A stretch of DNA of 64,000 bases from Geosiphon pyriformis (Eukaryota; Glomeromycota; Glomeromycetes; Archaeosporales; Geosiphonaceae). Each line of letters begins with the position of its first letter. The first letter of the stretch is position 1. The stretch covers positions 277,106 through 341,105 of the forward strand of contig JAAOMT010000375.1 in NCBI GenBank assembly GCA_016748015.1, in the 5' to 3' direction. Made by a program: the position numbers and the translations under genes. Below are positions 1-10,629 of this stretch, piece after piece. The notes under the pieces are model-generated. The model did no database searches and was not told the origin of the DNA. It saw only the letters and a list, made by a program, of their open reading frames with translations.

Positions 1-169
1 ACCATGAACATAATAACAACCAACAGTATTGGACGACTTACCAACTCGCAATTTTAAGAATTACAACAACAAATTAATAACACAGTATTGAACCACTATA
101 GTAACTTAGAATTTAATGAAGAAATTAACTTCGATTTCAACAGAGCTCAATCTTGAAAGGAGGGGATAA
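1..169 (+). mobile_element. 3' tail of a truncated plus-strand Gypsy element, with polypurine tract
   Basis: Only the last part of an LTR retrotransposon is inside the window. A purine-rich run (AAAGGAGGGGATAA, about 156-169) stands directly before an LTR beginning TGTTATGG at 170, which is where a polypurine tract belongs. The preceding CAACAGAGCTCAAT matches, with few changes, the sequence just before the LTR of element D (read on the minus strand near 54840), so it is the same superfamily. No reading frame can be assigned. Confidence 0.6.
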
Positions 170-1046
170 TGTTATGGTTTAAGAATTTAGCAAAAAGAAT
201 TATAAAAATAATACAAACTATTCAATCATAATATAGCACAGTAATAATCTTAGAAATATAATGATTAACATAGTAGCAAACACCATCTTGCAATAGTGGC
301 AAGCACCAGTTTACAATAGCAGCCAACACCAACTGGTAATAGCAGCAAACACCAGGTTGAAATATTAAAAAGAAAGTATTACAATGTGTTTTCTTGTAGA
401 ACTACAAACATGTATATATACAGTAGTTTTAATATTGGGAAATAATCAATCAAGTAATAAAAATCATAACTTATCAAGCAATAGATCCAATTTTATCCAA
501 CAAACTCTACTTTAAAATCATACTTTCAAATTAAATATCCCAAAAAACCTTTAAAATCAAAAAGAAATGAAAAAGAATATTTAAAACTGAACTATCACAA
601 CCCAAAGTATTAAGAAACTTACTTGTATTATTTATTGAATGAAACTATCATTCATCAACTGAATTCTTTGGAAGAATAATCCTTGATCAAGATTATTCAC
701 ATTGTTACTAATTGATAAAAGCTTTATTGTAAGAATTAGAAAAGCACTAAAGACCATTAACATTCTGTGTTTCTAGATTAGAAAAACACATCAGGCAATT
801 ACAAGGATAGCCTCAGAGAAGATCCCAAACAGTGGGTAGATTTCAGTTCAGCCTTTGAAAAGGAGTACATAAACACACACAACAATCAAGAATTGAAGAA
901 TAACTTACATCACAACAGTAAAAAAAAAGCCTTTAGTGTAACAGTAACATTATCACACAAATAGAATTGAGAAACTCATGAAAGACTGATTGCAATTAAA
1001 ATGGGATATCAGCAATTAAATATAACAAGAAAACCATCCCATAACA
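170..1046 (+). repeat. A-type LTR (3' LTR of the truncated left-edge element)
   Basis: It begins TGTTATGG right after a polypurine tract and ends CCATAACA. The body aligns with the repeat at 1047-1777 and with the solo LTR at 30765-31581. Shared landmarks are the CAAGCACY-type short repeats near the start, a TATATATACA motif about 420, and the block around CAGTGGGTAGATTTCAG near 830. It is 877 bp long. Confidence 0.7.
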
Positions 1047-1777
1047 ACAGCAACAATTTATAAAAAAAAATGATTTACAAATAACAGCAAGCACTATTTT
1101 ACAATAGCAGCAAGCACTATTATGCAATAGCAGCAAGCATTATTTAGAAATAATGGAAATAGAGTATTACAAGACATTATTTTGTAAAACAATAATTATA
1201 TATATATACAATAGTTTTTAATAATAAAAAAAAACAGCTTCAACTTGAAGCAACAAATATCTAAATAAAATCTTATTCAAAAAGAATTAATAAAAAAATA
1301 ATAAATTGAATAAACATTACAATTACAAGATTAACAATAGAATTTACATACCCTCTTTAGTGAATGAAACTATTATTCCATCTTTAAACCCTTTAGAAGA
1401 ATAATCTCTGATCAAGATTATTCACATGGTTACTAATTAAATTGAAAAAGCTTTATTATATACTTAAGAAAATTGCAAAAAGGCCATTAACATTCTGTGT
1501 TTCTAGATTAGAGAAACACATTAGACAATTGTAAGGAAAGCCTTAGAGAAGACCCCAAACAGTGGGTAGATTTCAAATTAGCCTCTGGAAAGAAGTACAC
1601 AACATATAAAGACAACTAGAATTAAAAAGAAGATTTACATCACAATATCAAGAGAAAATCTTCAGTAGATTATTATTAATATTTAACACATAAAAATTGA
1701 GGAACTCACAAGAGACTAATTGCAATTAAAATAGGAGATCAACAATTAAAATATACCAAGAAAACACTCCTATAACA
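1047..1777 (+). repeat. A-type LTR, 5'-truncated second copy
   Basis: It is nearly collinear with 30830-31581 but lacks roughly the first 65 bases of the LTR; the join with the preceding LTR falls at CCATAACA/ACAGCAAC. It ends TATAACA at 1777. The head-to-tail pair may come from recombination or from nested insertion, which cannot be told apart here. Confidence 0.6.
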
Positions 1778-2300
1778 ACATCTATTGTACTTTCTGTTTA
1801 ATCAGATTGTTATCTGCTGAAGTTACTCAATAAGTCTATTGTTTAATAGATTTGGTATCTTCCATGTTGATTTAACGTTTTATAATATCAGTGCATCCAA
1901 ATTCGTTTTTATTGACAAAAATATTAGCATATTGGTTTAAGAGAACTTTAAATTACATTTGTTGTAAAGTACTTAAGTTTTTCTGGTATAATTTAGTAAT
2001 TTTTTTTGGTGTAAACAGGTAGTTTTCTTTTAGCAAGCTCTATATTTATAAGATAATATCACAAAATAAAAACAATTGTGCAAAGTTTAGAATAAGCTGG
2101 AGTTTTTTAAGATTTTGAATGTTTGGAAAAATAAAACCAACAAAAATCTTTTTGGAAATCTTAATAATTTTTTCAATAAGATTGTAGATAAGAATTTTAA
2201 AGTGTTTATAAGTTTTGACAAATATATATAGATTAATAACATTAGCTAGAGAACAAATTTCTAGATTAGCTTTGAATAATAAAGCTTGATTCTAAATTTT
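1778..2300 (-). pseudogene. RT N-terminal remnant of element H
   Basis: The minus strand resembles, weakly, the stretch of element D just before its reverse transcriptase (58120-58330). The resemblance is mostly the T-rich spacing around a Gln/Lys-rich block. No catalytic motif is present because the element is cut at 1778. The assignment rests mainly on its position after the dUTPase relic. Confidence 0.35.
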
Positions 2301-2740
2301 TTGATCTACTTTTAAAATATACTGTTAATATAAAAGAATAGAAATGATTATATCAATATAGATAAGTTCTATCTTATCACTATTAGTTTCTACAAAATTA
2401 ACTGGTATATTTTTTTTTTTACTTAATCTAAACTTTTTAATTTCTTGAGCAGTAAAGCTTAATTTTTTACATGTAATAATTGAGGTTAATTGTGGTATTT
2501 TTATAAAAGGCAAAAAAATAGCTTGGACAATTTTTCTTGTAATTTAATTATATAAGATTTATTAAAATTGTTTTATAATATTATAATAATATTTTCATAT
2601 ATTTTGCATTAATAATTCCTTTTTTTACATCAATTTTTTTTTTTGCAAAACTAGACTAGAATGCAATTTGGACTTTAGTGCTAACAGAAATTTTTAAAGC
2701 TATTTTGAGATTTATTTTTACAAAAAAATAGAGTGCTATA
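2300..2740 (-). pseudogene. dUTPase-like domain remnant of element H
   Basis: On the minus strand, pieces of a trimeric dUTPase fold are readable: a VKINLKIALKI segment, then FAKKKIDVKKGIINAKY, which matches the region from motif 2 to motif 3 (the Asp/Tyr active-site hairpin) of the intact-looking copy in element D. Downstream a 62-codon open stretch (2325-2513) holds the equivalent of the segment after motif 4. Frameshifts and stops break it. It is one of five copies in the window. Confidence 0.55.
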
Positions 2741-3178
2741 ACTATAGAAGATTGTTTAGAGTATTTTAAATTAAATTCAGCATTATTTTTATGTGCTTTT
2801 TTAGAACATATTTTTTTATTGTCATTACTATACTATTTTAATTCCAATTTCTTAAAGAGATCAGAATAGATAAGATATTGTTTTATTTTGGTAGCTTTAC
2901 TTGGTTTTTAAAATAACATGTTTTTAGCTATGAGCTCATATTTTTCTTTGTATTTTAGTAGTTTAAGAATAGGATATATTGTTTTTAAGAGTGGATTAAA
3001 CAAGAGATTACATTTATCACAATACTAAAAATGACAAGAAATCAAGTAATAATCACACAATTTTGTATTAAAGTCCACTAATTTCTGTTTTTGTTTTTTT
3101 TAGATAAAAACAAGTTTTTAATATTGGTCTTAAAATGCCTTAAAATTATTTATAAATAGGTTATCTATTTTTTTGATG

Positions 3179-3188
3179 ATTACTAAAA
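3179..3188. repeat. Left target-site duplication of the LINE
   Basis: ATTACTAAAA at 3179-3188 is repeated exactly at 5509-5518, directly after the poly(A) tract. This is a target duplication of a size expected for target-primed reverse transcription. Confidence 0.7.
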
Positions 3189-5508
3189 AAAAAATTAATA
3201 AACTTTATATAAAAAAAACAAAACTTTTTGTCTCCTTAATTTTATGACCATGACCAGAGCAAAGAGTAAAAGAGCTGCACCTAATATCTGTCCTAAGATA
3301 TCTAATAAAATTTCAACCAGAGGAGCTCTCTCTGTTGTAGAAGCAACTAGGCAAAACGTTTTAGAAGCCTTTCCCCTACCCAGTAATCGTGATAAGCTGC
3401 CTTTGGTAGCCACTGAAGCAACTTTCTCATCTTTGGCTGGTTTTTCACCAGTCAAAGTCCCCTTAAAGAGACACACCTGGATTAGTTCCAGTGTTGCCTC
3501 CACCCCAACCAAAAGCCCAAAAGTTTTTAATAATAAACCAGTGAATAAGCTGGTCTTCCTCTCTATAGATTCAACACCTGGTGCTTCTAGTACCACCTCT
3601 TCAAAAAAAATGGTCAAAAAAACCAGAAGTTCAGAAAAGTGGGGGCAGTCGCTTGCCTCTGCTATTGTTATACCGAACTCCTTTGTGGTTCCCAATGAGA
3701 TCTTAGATAAGATCTCCATAGCATCATCCAGCACGTCATCCAAGATGGGCCAAGATCAACCACTGGCTGTGTTGCCAAATGTGGTGTCTTCTAACAGATC
3801 ATTGCTGGTTTTAGAAGCAAAACAATCTTTTTCTGTTGGGTCACCTGTTCTTGGGAACTGGGCTGATCAAATAGAAACTGATTCATCTCCTTTTTTAGTT
3901 TCTGGTGCTACTTCTGGTGGTGCTTGGGAAACTATTACTAGTCGTCAAAGATTTGCTGGGTGGGTGGCCTCCACTCTGGTATCTGGTGCTACTTTTAGGA
4001 TCAAATTGGCTTATGTTAAGGCTGTTTTTCAGTCTGTGCATGGTTTCTTGAGTGCTAAATCTATTTCAAAAGACAATGTGAAGCTTTTCTGTGTGGAGTT
4101 TGCTTCTTAACAATCTTTGGAAGCTACATTTCTGGTTGAGCTTACAAGCTCTGTTCATTTGACCACTCTCAAAATTGCCAAGTCTTTGGTGGTTTCTGAA
4201 TCTGGTTCCTCTTCTGCTGCTGTTGTGCTGCATGATGTGCTTTTGGGTGTGTCTGCTGCTGACGTTAAGTTGGCTCTCAGTGTGTTTGGTAGTGTTGCTC
4301 GTGTTGTGCTGAAGCCTGCTAACATTTGGCAGTACATGGTGGTTTATTTTGAAAAGTTGAACTCTGCTGTGTTTGCCTTGAAGCATTGGTCAGTTTTGAT
4401 GGGCAAGGATAGTGTTAGAATCCTCCCTTTGGTGAATCAAAATGAGACTATTTTGTCTTATGATAAGTTTAAGGCCAAATTGGTCAACCTTCCCCCTGGT
4501 TGTACTGCCTTTAAAATCAGTGATATAATTTCTCAGATTGGTGGTCAAACATGTTTCATCCCTTGTTTTCCTGATTTTGGTCATTGTTTCTGGTTTGCTT
4601 TAGTTATATTTGACTTTCAAGACAATTTGAATTTTGTTGTAGTCAAGACTAGTACTCTAAGGAAATGCCGTATTTGGTGAGAAACTCCTGGCTGCTGGCA
4701 CTGCTTTAGGTGTCAAGAAATGGGCCATCTGATCATGGATTGCAAGATTTCCCCACCTCCCACTCCCAAGGTTCCCAAGGTTTTCAAGTCTTGTTTTGTG
4801 GGTTCTGCTTTATATGCCAAGACTGCTGCTCCTTCTGGTCTCTCTGAGTTTCCTCCTTTGGTGGCTTCTTTGGCTGCTTCTGTTGCTGATCCTGCTGTTG
4901 GTTCTAGATTGGACTCTTTGGAAAAACAAATTTCGGATTTGGCTGCTCTGGTTAGGTCTATTGTTGAGTCTGTTGGTTCTTTAGTTGCTTTGGTGTCTCG
5001 TTTTCTTGATAATAATGCTGCTAAAACTGTTTAGGTTGAGAAGGATCTCATTTCTATGAAGAGTGCTGCTAACAATTTTTCTAACCTCTTGGTTGGGGTC
5101 TCCAAGAACATTGCTTGTCTTAGATCTGAGGTTGACTTTGGTAATATGGATTATGATGGTATGCTGGCTGCTAAGCCTTCCTTTTTAAGTGAGAACACTA
5201 TTGAGCATGTTATTGCTTTGTGACATATGTCTGGTGCTGAGACCAGAGGCAATATTGAGTCTACTAGATTGTTTCTTAGTGAGTTTATTTTTGATTCTAG
5301 GAATCTGAATAGTATCATTGAGAGAATTCATGGGTTGGGATTATTTCCACCTACTTTTGATTTAGCGTAGTGAGTCCTTGATTGGGCCAAGTGTCTGATC
5401 ACGTGTAGAAAATGCATGATTTATGCCTATAATGTAATTCCTTATATGGTATCATAGTTTTAGGTAGTATTTGGGTTTCGCTCATTAAAATATAATAAAA
5501 AAAAAAAA
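3189..5508 (+). mobile_element. ORF1-only non-LTR retroposon (LINE derivative)
   Basis: The unit is 2.32 kb, flanked by a 10-bp direct repeat (3179-3188 and 5509-5518). It holds one long reading frame (3244-5370), about 125 bases of 3' untranslated sequence and a terminal run of 13 or more adenines. There is no endonuclease or reverse transcriptase frame, and no room for one. The base composition is much richer in G+C than the surrounding element H, into which it has inserted between the Cys-rich and dUTPase regions. The structure fits trans-mobilisation of an ORF1-only transcript, comparable in layout to half-LINEs. Confidence 0.75.
3244..5370 (+). pseudogene. LINE ORF1 protein (RRM-like domains, CCHC zinc knuckle), four in-frame stops
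   Basis: This is a single frame of 708 codons with no frameshift, interrupted by TAA at 4108, TGA at 4678, TAG at 5032 and TGA at 5221. The TAG is one transition from a Gln codon and the two TGAs one transition from Trp or Arg codons; the TAA could come from Gln or another codon. The N-terminal third is Ser/Thr/Lys-rich and probably disordered. Two RRM-like folds follow (about residues 320-390 and 415-480). Then comes a CCHC knuckle, CFRCQEMGHLIMDC (about residue 490), a Pro-rich linker, and a Leu/Val-rich coiled-coil-like stretch (about 555-595). Such proteins bind the element's own RNA during retroposition. The ATG at 3244 follows an AT-rich leader. Confidence 0.75.
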
Positions 5509-5518
5509 ATTACTAAAA
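5509..5518. repeat. Right target-site duplication of the LINE
   Basis: ATTACTAAAA, identical to 3179-3188, directly follows the poly(A) tail. Confidence 0.7.
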
Positions 5519-6150
5519 CATTTTTTATGACATGTATTTTCTTAATTATTGCACTTTTCTATTTTGTTGTGGCTATTTTCCAAATTTTTATTATTATTAT
5601 AAGAGTATAAATCTAGTTAGTTTATTGCTTGATTATAAGTGATGGTAAAAGAAGTTTTTTTTTAGGCCAAATTGTTAATTAAAATAGTGTACTGGCAAGA
5701 TTTGTTATATGTTTTTTCTCTGTCAAGAACATTATTCCATAATTTTTTATTTGATAAAATTTTGCTACATGTAAAGCATAATATATTGTTCTATTTGCCT
5801 TGTCATTTTGGTTGTTCAAATTGTTTTAATACACAAAATTAGCAATAATATCTGGTAACAGTAGGCCATACTTTATTATTTCTAACACAGGTGTTCATAG
5901 AAGATAACTTCTTTTTATAATTGACACAAATTAATTTTAAGAATTAATATAGTTGATTTTGTTAGTTCAGGATTAGATAGATTAATAATGATTTCTGGAG
6001 TTTTTTATCAGTCTTTTTTTTACTTTTTTTTTCTATATGAGAGATAATAGTAGTTTTGTCTTAAAATTATCAGGCCAAGAAACTTGATAGATTTCCAAGG
6101 TTAACTGAATAGATTTTTTGAATTCAATTAAGAGTTGTTTTGAGACTGCT
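5519..6150 (-). pseudogene. Cys-rich block remnant of element H
   Basis: The plus-strand text at 5690-5900 aligns with 59820-60000 of element D. That D stretch is the minus-strand coding region for a block with paired cysteines between protease and dUTPase. The H copy is interrupted by stops and small indels. Confidence 0.45.
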
Positions 6151-6199
6151 GTTTTAAAGTATTCACATATAATAAGTACTTTAGCATGTTGTTTTTTAA

Positions 6200-6520
6200 A
6201 AGTAATCTAAAGTTCTTGTGTATTCCAGTCCAGCATGACATAGGTTTTAGATAGCCAATTTTTTCCAACTAGTGCTTGTTATTAAGTGACTTTTATAACA
6301 AGTACTTTTATTGAGATTTGAATATTATTGATTTTGAAAAAAAATTATTAATTTCTTTTATCAGTGTTTTGGTATTCCTATTCATAATAATTATTTTAGT
6401 AGTGGCTGTACAATTTACTTAGTAATCTAATTAATTCATAAGTTGTTTTGTAATTATGCTGTTTGCAAATTTACTATTAAGTATTAATTTAATGTTTATT
6501 TGTTTTACTTTAATATTGAT
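6200..6520 (-). pseudogene. Aspartic protease remnant of element H
   Basis: 6215-6460 aligns with 60480-60740 of element D. The recognisable anchor is the segment that reads as WLFKT..(M)LDW on the minus strand, typical of the end of this protease family. The active-site Asp region is too decayed to judge. Confidence 0.4.
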
Positions 6521-6999
6521 ATATTGTTATAATTGGTTTATTCTAATTAATAACAACTTTACTAAAAAAATCAACTATGTTTAGACTGTCAATATTGAAT
6601 GAAAATATGATGATTAAAATATTATTTTCAATAATTGTGGCAAAAAAAATTATTTTAGAGATTTGATTAGTGTTTTGAAAAGAAAAATTGGTAATTGTAG
6701 CTACATTTTTTCTTTTCAAAAATGTAGCATTACCAAAATTCAAAGTCTTTATAAAACCAAAATAGGAGGTCTGGTTTGGGTATTCAGTTTGTACTGAACA
6801 GAGTAGTATGTTGTTATAATTTGTTGAACAAAATAGTTTATTGTTGGATTATATCTAATGTTTACTGTTGTTTTATTATTCTTGATTATAGTCAATGGCT
6901 TAGAATCTAGAGTTGTCATATATTAAAGCTTGGTACTAAGATGTTGTTTGTGTTATTGTTTGTAAAAACTAATAATAAATCAAAAATAGTTGAGATAAG

Positions 7000-9624
7000 T
7001 ACTGTAATTGTGAATATTGTGACAAAAAATATTGGAATTCTATAACTTGAGAATATTTTGGTTGTAATTAATATTGATTTCTTCAGTTTTGATCAGCTAG
7101 TTTTTTTTTGTAATCTCTTATAATATGTCTGAATTTTTAGCAATAATAATAATTACAGAGATCTAATTTTTAGAATTGTTGTTATTGTAGTCAATTTTGC
7201 TCTTGTTAATAGTAACTAAAGTTATTTTTACATTATGATAGTTAATATATTTTAGAGTTTTTTACTAAGAATTTTTCAATTTTTTGAGTTAATTTTTTAC
7301 TTAATTAAATAAGCTTAGCACTAATATTTAATGTTTTTTTTATGGCTAAGTTAACAGCTTGGGTATAATTGGCTTCTTGCTCTGCTAATTCAAAATCACA
7401 AACAAGTATTATGGTTTTTTGTAAGCTATAAAGATAACAGAATCTAATAAATCAAAAGATATTACTTCTTAATTCTTTAATAAATTGGTTAAAAATTTGT
7501 TTAATGGTGTAGTAATCTTTTTTAATTACTTGAATTTAACAAAAAATTTGATTAAATTATTTAAGATAAGTAATTACTGCTTTATGATCTTTTTGTTTTA
7601 TTATACTAAACTAATTTTATAGCTTAATAAACATATTAAAATTGCAAAAGTATTGTAGAAAAGTAAATTTAAAAGCAGCAAAGTCAATTGGTTTCTTCTT
7701 GAAACTTTGGTATCATAAGTTTATAGTTTCTGTTAAAAAAAACAGTAAGACTTAGATTGTTCTGGTTTCATCATAATTATTGGCTCTAATTGCTTTTTTG
7801 GCTTTTATAATCTAGGTATATGCATTTTTTTCTTTATCAGAGAATTTTTTCAGTTTGACAATGTCTCTATAAGCCATAATTTAAGTGATAAAAATTGGTT
7901 TAATTGTTAATAAAAAAGATATAAACAAAAATATATTTGGTTGCTTTGTTAAATTTACTACTGATTGTTTCTCTTTATTAATATAACCAATAGGTTATAG
8001 AATAGCTGATTTATCTAAAAGTAGAGTAGTTAATTTGTTAAGAAATGTTGTTAACAGTTATGCCTAAAAAAAGTGCTTCTATTGGATTTATTGGCTGCTG
8101 AAGTAAGATTTCCAAACAATAATCTATATTCTCTTAGGAATTTGGTTCAGAAATTTTGGTTATAATTCCAAGAGTATAGGGTTTTAGGAGTTTCTGGAGT
8201 TTTTAATTGTATTTCAATAAATTAATTAAATAGAATTTTATTTTCAAGTGTCTGGTAGTATAAAAGAGTAGTTGATGAGAGAAGTCTTAATTTTTTGTTA
8301 ACTATAAATCAAATACTCTTTTGTATGGCTGGTGTATTTTTGTTTTTAGATTCGGATTTTTTGAAATTAGGTCTTGATAGTTGTCTTTTTTTTTATTTGA
8401 AAATACTGTTTGTTAGTATATTCCTGGATTTTTTAATCAATTATTAGAAGAGTCTTAATTATTGCTTATGTAATAGTTGAAATTAAGTATGTTAGTAATT
8501 TTTAATAAATTTGTTTTTCAAGTTTTCTTGTGTTTGTTGTTTAGTCTAGTAAATAGTCAATTTTGATGTGTATGTTATTATTTATAAAAATTAGAAATTA
8601 TAATAATAGATAAAATAGCCAATTAAAAATAAGTATAGTAAAAAAAAAATTCTAAAATTCTTTTTAAAAAATTGCAAGATTCCAAAATTCCAGAATTTTT
8701 TTTGGGAAATTGTAAGATTCCAAAATTCCAGAATTTCAGAATTCCTGTTAAAAAAATTGAAGAATTTCAAAAATCTTATATAACATAAATTATGTATATA
8801 TAGCAAAAGTATTAAAAACAGAAAAAAAATTTAATAGAGTTCAGATTAGTTCAAAACAACAATACTTTTTTCTTCAAAAAATAGTTTTTTATAACTTAAA
8901 ATAGAATTATACTTATATTAATAAAACATCTATTATCACCTAAATTTATATTATTATTACTTGATTAAAAAATATTAATCTATTTCACATTATTAATATT
9001 TTATGTTAATAGAATCCAATACTTAACTATACTAAACTAATAGCTCTTAATTATGACTATTGATGAAATACTAATTTCTTATTTTTTTTTCTTATTTTTT
9101 TTTGTTTTGTTTCTTTGTTGTTTATTAATTGATTAAAAAAATTAAGCACTAAGTATTTAATATCAAGAATAGTCTAGTAAAAGACCTGGAAACAAAAATA
9201 AAAAACTTAAAAATAGCTTATCAAAAAAACACAACTGTTAAAATAAACCAGCCACTATGCTGAAAAAAAAATTCACAAAAAAAACTATTAATTGAATTTT
9301 TGTTCATTATACAAAAGACTTAACCAAAATCTTCAAACTCCAAAATCTTTAAAGATTACTATTATTAACAGTTATTAAGTACCAAGTTATAAGTTTGTTA
9401 TTTGTTTCAACTTTCTAAATAATTACTTATAATAATATAGTAATAAAAATTATTTTCTGCAGTAACAGTTTCTAATAATATTTTTAAGTTTTTTCTAAAG
9501 TATCAAAATAATACTTTTTTATATAGTGAATAATTTTTTTTTATAATTTCAATAGTCATTACTTTTGTAAATTTTTGGGGTGTTTTGTTTTTGTAAATTT
9601 TATAATCTTACAAAAAGCACCAAA
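7000..9624 (-). pseudogene. Gag remnant of element H (split by a B-type LTR)
   Basis: 7480-7960 is collinear with the gag core of element D (61850-62120), and a degraded CCHC-like knuckle is visible about 7110-7150 on the minus strand. The N-terminal part lies beyond the inserted LTR, at 9435-9624. Just inside the LTR end, the minus-strand TTTGGTGCTTTTTG (ends at 9624) is the primer-binding-like site also found in elements D, F and G. Confidence 0.45.
8573..9434 (+). repeat. B-type LTR, plus orientation, inside element H gag
   Basis: It begins TGTTATTATT and ends CTTATAATA, a transition-altered TAACA. It carries the B-type landmarks in order: AGCCAATTA near the start, an array of GATTCCAAAATTCCAG-type repeats (8650-8750), ATTATGTATATATAG (likely TATA region, about 8790), a long T-rich tract (9075-9120) and a GTTATTTG block near the end. 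It lies opposite to element H. I could not match a clean 4-bp target duplication, so the ends may be off by a few bases. Confidence 0.6.
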
Positions 9625-10628
9625 TATTATGAGTAAATTTGATGAGATATTGTAGTAATGTTTAATGCTCTAAATTTAGATAAAAAGAGCTTAAAGATTT
9701 TTATTCTAGATATTTAAAATAAATTGTTGATATTAGTCTCTAAAGATTTCTTACTAATTTTACTCATAGAGTTCTTTGGTTATAAGACACAAAAAAGTGT
9801 TTTGGCTGTTTGTGGCTTAAATATGTGGACTATTTTCTTTGAGCTAGTTGAGTACAGTTATTAAGATCTGATGGTGTTTTTTTATCATTCTAATAAATTA
9901 ACAAGATAATATTAATATTTAATTCTAAAGAGGGCTTTTTTCTTTTATTAAGCTATCATGAAGTCTATTTCTAAACAGTTGATTTTACAATATTATCACT
10001 CTACAAAATAAAAAAATAAAAATAAAAAATAAAAAAATAAAAAATAAAAAATAAAAATAAAAATAAAAGAAAATTAGTTTTGTTAATTGTCATAATCAAG
10101 AGTAATCAATTTAAATCATTATTGTTTAAGACAGTTTTATGTTAAAAGCATCTGGTTAAAAACAAAGATATAAAAATAATTAGTTCTAGTTAAATACAAA
10201 ATTCATAAATTATGTATAAGTAAGTTTAAATTTCAAATAGTTTTTTATTTTTAGTAATATAGATATATAAGTAAGATAAATCTAACAGATATAAGTAAAA
10301 AAATATTTTTTTTTATCTGTCTGTTTTTTTTTTATTACTAAAATTATTTGTTTTTATACATATTTCTAATTTTATAAGATTGTTTTTAAATGTTTGTTAT
10401 TATTAGTTATTACTTGCTATTTTTGTTGTTGCTTTATTCTTTTATATTATAATTAGTTATTTTATATTATGGCTAGTTATTCTGTGCTATCTCATATTAT
10501 TGTGTATTATTTTGAGTTATAATATATTATTTTGTATTATTTTGTATTATTACATTTTTCTAAGTTATTATGTTTTTAATCATGTTTTTTTCAATATTTT
10601 TCAGATTGGTTTTTTTACTCAAATAACA
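9625..10628 (-). repeat. E-type LTR (5' LTR of element H)
   Basis: In plus-strand reading it starts TATTATGAGTAAATTTG (a transition-altered TGTTA) and ends ACTCAAATAACA. It is the reverse complement of the LTRs at 32411-33540 and 51203-52230. The A/T homopolymer tract (10010-10075) and the TTATTTTGTATTATTTTG-type short repeats (10420-10560) are the reversed counterparts of theirs. Confidence 0.6.
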
Positions 10629-10629
10629 T

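Larger units (their letters stand above)
1778..10628 (-). mobile_element. Element H: decayed minus-strand Gypsy element with nested insertions
   Basis: Read on the minus strand, the order is LTR (9625-10628), primer-binding-like site, gag relic, protease relic, Cys-rich relic, dUTPase relic and the start of RT, where the A-type LTR pair cuts it off at 1778. Each part was recognised by alignment to the better preserved element D (for example 7480-7960 against 61850-62120, and 5700-5900 against 59820-60000). A LINE (3189-5508) and a B-type LTR (8573-9434) sit inside it. The reading frame is thoroughly broken and CG dinucleotides are sparse. Confidence 0.6.

Noticed and set aside
3195-3743. 182-codon minus-strand open frame
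   Set aside because: Antisense shadow of the N-terminal part of the LINE ORF1, which has domain support on the plus strand.
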